From Acidaminococcaceae bacterium UBA2453 (GTDB lineage Bacteria; Bacillota; Negativicutes; Acidaminococcales; Acidaminococcaceae), in contig DDQB01000099.1 of the NCBI GenBank assembly GCA_002342505.1, positions 21,787-38,370 on the forward strand: 16,584 nt of DNA. The letters run 5' to 3'. The notes under the pieces were generated by a model. It was not told the origin of the DNA. It saw only the letters and a program-made list of their open reading frames with translations, and did no database searches. Both the position numbers and the translations under genes were made by a program. This document shows positions 13,401 through 16,584 of the stretch, in pieces (positions within the stretch are counted from its first letter, which is position 1; each line of letters starts with the position of its first letter).

Positions 13401-14021
13401 GATCCGCAGCGGTTCCACACGGCTTTCTACTTCGCTCTTAATGTCGTTGATACGGGTCAGGTTGTTAGCCGTATCGTCCAGCCGCCGCGTCGCCTCTTTC
13501 TTCCGCATACGGAACCGGGCGATGCCCGCTGCTTCCTCAAAAATGGAACGGCGGTCTTCCGGACGGCTGTTCAGTATCTCATCGATCTTATTCTGCCCGA
13601 TCAGGAACATGGCGCCCTTGCCCATGCCCGTATCCGCCAGCAGGTCCAGTATATCCTTCAGTCGGCAGTTCTTCTTATTGATGGCGTAATCGCTGTCGCC
13701 GGAACGGTACAGCCGCCGGGTGATACTTACCTCGTCAAAATCCAGCGGCAGCATATGGTCCCGGTTATCGAACGCCAGCGTCACCTCGGCCACCCCTAAG
13801 GGACGGCGTTTGCTGGTGCCGGAAAAAATAATATCTTCCATTTTACTGCCGCGCAGGTATTTCGCGCTCTGTTCCCCCAGCACCCAGCGCACTGCATCGG
13901 AAATATTACTTTTACCTGAACCGTTGGGCCCCACCACCGCCGTAATGCCCGCGCCAAATTCCAGCGCGGTGCGGTCTGCAAAGGACTTGAACCCAAAGGC
14001 GGTCACTGATTTCAAAAACAA
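10434..14021 (-). CDS. smc: Chromosome segregation ATPase SMC
   Basis: A 1195-residue SMC protein that with ScpA/ScpB forms bacterial condensin. The Walker A GPNGSGKSN is at 31-39. A long Glu/Gln/Lys/Arg-rich coiled coil covers about 165-500, followed by the hinge (about 500-660, including FGFGVKSVM, GAIGFAADLV and NVGGSLTGG). The returning coiled coil ends near 1030. The ABC signature LSGGERAL starts at 1097 and Walker B FCILDEIDAP at about 1121-1130. Full length for the family, no breaks. The start is TTG at 14021 (TTG TTT TTG AAA gives MFLKSV), with AGGTGA seven bases upstream; no ATG suits. ftsY follows. Upstream, the usual rnc is replaced by a helicase gene. Confidence 0.97.
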   Translation of the reverse strand: MFLKSVTAFGFKSFADRTALEFGAGITAVVGPNGSGKSNISDAVRWVLGEQSAKYLRGSKMEDIIFSGTSKRRPLGVAEVTLAFDNRDHMLPLDFDEVSITRRLYRSGDSDYAINKKNCRLKDILDLLADTGMGKGAMFLIGQNKIDEILNSRPEDRRSIFEEAAGIARFRMRKKEATRRLDDTANNLTRINDIKSEVESRVEPLRIESERTEKYNDLNGKLRVCRLTQFVQRVETIEVAREKLQQEQESCNRIFLEKSTEVSRQEALLTGLQQELDALNDQVSHIQAGIAAKEKALEAVKGEDAVLDERIEQSIRQQGNLAKRNEKLQAQIDQWTTQLNALAKEFDVLEAKKNEAAELVTELEEQQNARQQFQKENEAKIQELTDSNFEEMRKMVEMRNEIRMLETAQEQRMNRRNRLKEEVDAAEKRVNDLTEEQRETLQHKGELEQDVTRYIREGEALAAKAAERRTVFQEIERRYNECQNRIASVESRLHLLRDMQQSLEGFGFGVKSVMQSRESWREEVIGPAAALISVDADYVTAVETALGAGAQNLVVRTAEAAKAAIRYLKSRHEGRATFLPLDTLRVPTLKPEEKALLNLPGAIGFAADLVRCDETVKPAVRFLIGRVLVAETMDHALEAARKSGFRLRVVTLDGDVVNVGGSLTGGSRQKKENGYLSRERDVKEQEAALRNCNKELLAIQEEKEVLEDELDEREKRLEELRQTVQQRNIRLTEIRAEEQRIADDLKRENEALEVAIDTRTQLANEYLAVRQELADKRKPLQEMEAANTEAKTLLDELQKKIAADKSALESLALRLQDARVQAETASAQRQMTNDRMQQLDGDLNRLQGDFTANTEESEKLADVVTGCKEKKQQLEEQTKQLMQELQDILTGQHDYSEQRLELTQKQGAEGEKLKALRAEQAKAEAKAHQNEVDSAKLESDYQNALEQLTSEYKVNLAEAKEEARAEGVLEDKSEAALRRMQGSLQRQIEELGPVNPGAIEEYRAVSERYEFLQKQYTDLCEARDKLQSVISEINSGMTKRFKEAFGKINTFFQSTYVQLFGGGTAVLKLSEPDDILESGIDIEAQPPGKKLQSLFLLSGGERALTVIALLFALLSYRPTPFCILDEIDAPLDDANIERFARFLASYAMHTQFIVITHRKGTMEAANVMYGVTMEESGVSKILSVRMSDKLVEESV

Positions 14022-14065
14022 AATGGATCACCTGTTCTGCTAATTTTTCTTTCTTATTGCCAAGC

Positions 14066-15409
14066 TTACTTGCTGTCTTTTTTGCGTTTCTCCGCGGCTT
14101 TCTTTGCCGCTTTTTTCGCCTTTTCCTTCAGCGCCATGGACGCTTCCCGCGCCGCCTGACGGCTTACCTGCCGCCGGTTGGAGCCGGTCTTCGGCGCATG
14201 GCGTTTATCTTCTACCGAATTGCGTCCCCGCGATTTCGGAGCCTCCGCCGCCTTCTTCCGGGCAGCGGCAATGCGGGTGCGTCGCACGATGGGCCGTCCC
14301 GTCACCGTCTGCTTTTCCATCGTAATGCCCAGCTTCGTTTCAATGTTATGCAGCCAGCGCAGCTCTTCCGGCGTGTACATGGTCACGGCGATCCCGTCCC
14401 GGCCCGCGCGCCCCGTGCGGCCCACCCGGTGCACATACCAGTCCGCATCATGGGGCACGTCGTAGTTGATCACATGGGTCACGCCTTCCACATCCAGTCC
14501 ACGGGCCGCAATATCGCTGGCCGCCAGGATCTGCACCCTGGCTTCCCGGAACTGTTTCATCACCGTCTTGCGTTTCGCGGCGCTCATGTCGCCGGTCAGC
14601 ACCGCCACGTTAAACCCGTTCGCCCCTAACAGCTCGTCCACTTCCTTCGCCCGCTCCTTGCTGATGCAGAACACCAGCATCAGGTACGGGTTCAGTCGTT
14701 TGATCAGCTTCATCAGCAGCTCCGGCTTCTTTTCTTCCGTGGTGCGGATACAGATCTGCCGGATGGTCTTCACCACCGCTTCTTCCGGCGCGATGTCGAT
14801 GACCTGGCAGTTGGTGGTCAGCTTGCGTCCCAGCTTGTTGATCTCTTCCGAGACCGTAGCGGAGCACAGCATGGTCTGCCGTTCCGGGTTCGTCATGGCG
14901 ATCAGCTTCAACGCGTCGTCCATGAACCCCTGGGCCAACATCTCATCCACCTCGTCCAGCACCAGATACGTAACGCCGCCCAGATCCACGTTGCCTTTTT
15001 CAATATGATCCAGCAGCCGCCCCGGCGTACCGATGAGGACCTGAGCCTTCCCTGCCAGCTTGTTCTTCTGGGTTTCAAAATCGCGGCCGCCGGTCACGGC
15101 CAGCGTCTTAATGCCCAGCCCATCCAGCACCTGCTTCATCACATCGTTGACCTGCTGGGCCAGCTCCCGGGTCGGCGCGATCACCAGCGCCTGCACATAA
15201 GGCTTCGCCGCGTCCACCTTCTGGGCCAGCGGAACGAGGAAGGCCAGCGTCTTGCCGGTCCCCGTCTGAGCCCGGGCCAGCACGTCGCGCCCTTTCAGCA
15301 GGGCCGGAATGGCCTGCTGCTGTACCGGCATCGCCGTCCGGATGCCCATCTTCTTTAAATTCTCCCGTACTTCGGGAAGGATATTTACCTGTTCAAATAC
15401 ATCTGCCAT
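14066..15409 (-). CDS. DEAD-box ATP-dependent RNA helicase (DEVD variant)
   Basis: A 447-residue RNA helicase, CshA/RhlE-like, likely remodelling RNA in ribosome assembly, cold response or decay. Motifs in order: Q motif region MPVQQQAIP (27-35), I AQTGTGKT (47-54), Ia PTRELA (79-84), Ib TPGR (128-131), II DEVD (152-155), III SAT (183-185), V ARGLDVEGV (302-310), VI HRVGRTGR (327-334). Motif II has Val where most members have Ala, so DEVD replaces DEAD; both catalytic acids are kept. The C-terminal tail (about 375-447) is rich in Lys, Arg and Ala and looks like a disordered RNA-binding extension. ATG at 15409 follows AGAGGTAG. The stop is 44 bases before smc; co-transcription is possible. Confidence 0.93.
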   Translation of the reverse strand: MADVFEQVNILPEVRENLKKMGIRTAMPVQQQAIPALLKGRDVLARAQTGTGKTLAFLVPLAQKVDAAKPYVQALVIAPTRELAQQVNDVMKQVLDGLGIKTLAVTGGRDFETQKNKLAGKAQVLIGTPGRLLDHIEKGNVDLGGVTYLVLDEVDEMLAQGFMDDALKLIAMTNPERQTMLCSATVSEEINKLGRKLTTNCQVIDIAPEEAVVKTIRQICIRTTEEKKPELLMKLIKRLNPYLMLVFCISKERAKEVDELLGANGFNVAVLTGDMSAAKRKTVMKQFREARVQILAASDIAARGLDVEGVTHVINYDVPHDADWYVHRVGRTGRAGRDGIAVTMYTPEELRWLHNIETKLGITMEKQTVTGRPIVRRTRIAAARKKAAEAPKSRGRNSVEDKRHAPKTGSNRRQVSRQAAREASMALKEKAKKAAKKAAEKRKKDSK

Positions 15410-15424
15410 GATCTACCTCTGCAA

Positions 15425-15452
15425 ATTCTATACTAAAATCAAAACACAGCAA
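15425..15452 (-). promoter_or_regulatory. Candidate promoter of the DEAD-box helicase gene
   Basis: Minus strand -35 TTGCTG (15447-15452), 16-base spacer, -10 TAGAAT (15425-15430). It is within 45 bases of the ATG, so the leader would be very short. Confidence 0.42.
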
Positions 15453-15510
15453 GCCCCTGCACCTGTGGGCAAAGTCATCGCAATCCCGTCAGCGGCTGCG
15501 CCTGTCCTGC

Positions 15511-15528
15511 CCTGCGTTAAAACGCAGG
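15511..15528. repeat. Short palindrome after alkA
   Basis: CCTGCGTTAAAACGCAGG: eight-base arms around AA, a few bases beyond the stop of the glycosylase gene. No T tract follows on the minus strand, so it is at best a weak terminator. Confidence 0.45.
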
Positions 15529-15532
15529 CCCG

Positions 15533-16159
15533 CTACTTCTTTTTATCCTCCGCGCTGTGCTGCCACAAATACCAGACCGCAAGGCTGCGCCAGGGCCGCC
15601 ACGGTTCCATCAGCTTGTTCAGCTGCCCCCGCTTGGGAATTTCAGAAAGCGAAAACAACTGCTTCACTTCCTTTTTCAGCAGGAAATCGTCCCCCGGCAG
15701 CACGTCCGGACGGCACAGGGACAACAGCATGAACATCTCGATGGTCCACTGCCCCAGCCCCCGCACATTCTTCAGCAGCTTTATGATCTGGGAGTCGGAG
15801 AGTTCCCCAAAGGCTGCAAAATCCACTGTCCGGTCCAAAACCCGGCGGGAGAACTCTTTCATATAGCTGATTTTAATCGCCGTCAGTCCGCAGGTGGCAA
15901 GCGCCTCGTCCGTCAGGGCCAGCAGCTTGTCCGGCGTTACCGGCGTGCCCGTCAGGCGCCGCAGCTGCTCCATGATCTTCCCGCTTACTTCCGGCGGCAG
16001 CTGCTGGGCCGCGATGCCTGTCAGCAGCACTTCAAAATAGCGTTCCACGGGGTCCGGTTCCAACGTGCAATGTCCATATCTGTTTATAAAAGGGATCAGC
16101 TCCGGCGCATGTGATTGCAGCCACGCTTCCCCTTCCAGCCAATCCAGGGCCTTTTGCAT
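15533..16159 (-). CDS. DNA-3-methyladenine glycosylase II (AlkA-like, HhH-GPD)
   Basis: A 208-residue base-excision repair glycosylase of the helix-hairpin-helix GPD superfamily that removes alkylated purines. The hairpin and following helix are NVRGLGQWTIEMF at 131-143. The catalytic Asp is probably D158, in LPGDDFLLKK, aligning with the PDD of AlkA. The LLTGIAAQQLPPEVSGKI segment (45-62) matches the first helices of the family. There is no N-terminal TBP-like domain as in E. coli AlkA, so this is the short form. I start at ATG 16159, preceded by GGAGG; an in-frame upstream codon would add 14 residues and overlap that site. It is a stand-alone gene with its own promoter. Confidence 0.88.
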   Translation of the reverse strand: MQKALDWLEGEAWLQSHAPELIPFINRYGHCTLEPDPVERYFEVLLTGIAAQQLPPEVSGKIMEQLRRLTGTPVTPDKLLALTDEALATCGLTAIKISYMKEFSRRVLDRTVDFAAFGELSDSQIIKLLKNVRGLGQWTIEMFMLLSLCRPDVLPGDDFLLKKEVKQLFSLSEIPKRGQLNKLMEPWRPWRSLAVWYLWQHSAEDKKK

Positions 16160-16239
16160 TGAAATTTTCCTCCGTTTCCAATTTGAAAATACGGTCTTCA
16201 ATTTGAAATGAGCGCAAACTACTCCATATTAATCAGTAT

Positions 16240-16269
16240 ATTATACCATACCGAATATACAGTACACAA
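16240..16269 (-). promoter_or_regulatory. Promoter of the AlkA-like glycosylase gene
   Basis: Minus strand -10 TATAAT (16240-16245) with a TGG extension, an 18-base spacer and a weak -35 TTGTGT (16264-16269). Leader of about 75 bases. Confidence 0.65.
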
Positions 16270-16270
16270 C

Positions 16271-16299
16271 AAAAAACCTCACTTCCCAAAGAAGTGAGG
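16271..16299 (-). terminator. Second (distal) terminator of the tRNA cluster
   Basis: Minus strand CCTCACTTC, loop TTTGG, GAAGTGAGG, then six T residues. A perfect nine-base-pair stem; tandem with the hairpin at 16306-16340. Confidence 0.88.
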
Positions 16300-16305
16300 C
16301 AATTT

Positions 16306-16340
16306 CAAAAAACAAACCTGTCCTTTATGCAAAGGACAGG
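16306..16340 (-). terminator. First terminator of the tRNA cluster
   Basis: Perfect ten-base-pair stem CCTGTCCTTT / AAAGGACAGG with a four-base loop, followed on the minus strand by TTTGTTTTTT. It starts 11 bases after the CCA end of tRNA-Leu. A T run on the other side means it could work in both directions. Confidence 0.9.
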
Positions 16341-16351
16341 CAATTTTTTAC

Positions 16352-16440
16352 TGGTGCCGGGGACCGGAATCGAACCGGTACGGGTATCTCTACCCGCGGG
16401 ATTTTAAGTCCCGTGCGTCTGCCAGTTCCGCCACCTCGGC
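16352..16440 (-). tRNA. tRNA-Leu (anticodon UAA)
   Basis: An 89-base gene including an encoded CCA. The anticodon stem CGGGA/TCCCG closes the loop CTTAAAA, anticodon TAA. The long variable arm GGGTA-GAGA-TACCC is typical of class II tRNA-Leu, and the T arm is ACCGG-TTCGATT-CCGGT. The acceptor stem is GCCGAGG against CCCCGGC, which leaves one A-C mismatch at the fifth pair. Confidence 0.95.
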
Positions 16441-16448
16441 AGAAGTTA

Positions 16449-16522
16449 TGGAGGCGACACCCGGAATCGAACCGGGGATAAAGGTTTTGCAGACCTCTGC
16501 CTTACCGCTTGGCTATGTCGCC
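16449..16522 (-). tRNA. tRNA-Cys (anticodon GCA)
   Basis: A 74-base gene with encoded CCA. The acceptor stem GGCGACA/TGTCGCC is perfect with discriminator T. The anticodon loop is CTGCAAA, anticodon GCA, and the T arm is CCCGG-TTCGATT-CCGGG. It lies 8 bases before tRNA-Leu. Confidence 0.96.
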
Positions 16523-16562
16523 AGACATAAAATATAAAAAGGATCTCTCCTTTTCATAACAG

Positions 16563-16584
16563 TGGAGCGGAAAACGAGACTCGA
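16563..16584 (-). tRNA. 3' end of a further tRNA, probably tRNA-Gly (partial)
   Basis: The minus strand at the window edge reads TCGAGTCTCG then TTTTCCGCTCCA: the T-loop end, T-stem strand, acceptor strand, a T discriminator and CCA. A TTTCCGC acceptor strand with T before CCA fits tRNA-Gly. The anticodon is outside the window. Confidence 0.7.

Noticed and set aside
10362..13799. Long plus-strand frames of 623 and 419 codons (10362-12233 and 12540-13799)
   Set aside because: They are antisense to smc, rich in Phe/Leu/Gln/Arg as expected for the reverse of a coiled-coil gene, and have no family resemblance or ribosome binding site.

Overview
This window looks like chromosomal DNA from a Bacillota (Firmicutes) species with moderately high GC coding sequence. 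Gene content and order point to the Negativicutes (an Acidaminococcus/Phascolarctobacterium-type genome) as a tentative guess; I cannot fix the genus. The classic Bacillota block smc-ftsY-ylxM-ffh-rpsP-khpA(ylqC)-ylqD-rimM-trmD-rplS-lepB-rbgA(ylqF) is recognisable, and every gene I can support lies on the minus strand, so transcription runs from high to low coordinates.

Layout, in transcription order. At 16352-16584 is the end of a tRNA cluster (partial Gly, then Cys, then Leu), closed by two tandem terminators. An AlkA-type DNA-3-methyladenine glycosylase (15533-16159) and a DEAD-box RNA helicase (14066-15409) each have a plausible promoter of their own. Then come smc (10434-14021) and ftsY (9415-10344), followed by a DUF554 membrane protein (8598-9293). 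Between DUF554 and ylxM sits an AT-rich accessory stretch (about 6430-8500). After it, ylxM-ffh-rpsP-khpA-ylqD-rimM-trmD form a compact operon behind a perfect consensus promoter. rplS has its own promoter and terminator, and lepB-rbgA follow.

The accessory stretch is the part worth attention. It holds four intact short genes (75-89 codons) for Nif11-like (nitrile-hydratase-leader-like) RiPP precursor peptides. All four share an almost invariant 64-residue leader ending in VAGG, followed by completely different 11-25 residue cores containing Cys. Around them are at least two broken copies: one with an in-frame internal deletion in the leader, one reduced to a leader end plus core. There is also a relic with promoter and terminator but no gene, a duplicated promoter/5'UTR and a duplicated 3' flank. 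This looks like a locus expanding, shuffling and losing precursor genes. No modification enzyme, peptidase-containing ABC exporter or regulator is encoded in the window, so the maturation machinery must lie elsewhere or be absent. The array and DUF554 separate ftsY from ylxM, which are neighbours in Bacillus subtilis.

The remaining genes serve the ribosome and protein export. RplS, RpsP, RimM, TrmD, RbgA and KhpA act in ribosome assembly, tRNA modification or RNA binding. Ffh, FtsY, YlxM and LepB act in co-translational targeting and signal peptide removal. SMC acts in chromosome organisation. Small dispersed or palindromic repeats occupy several intergenic gaps in this block.
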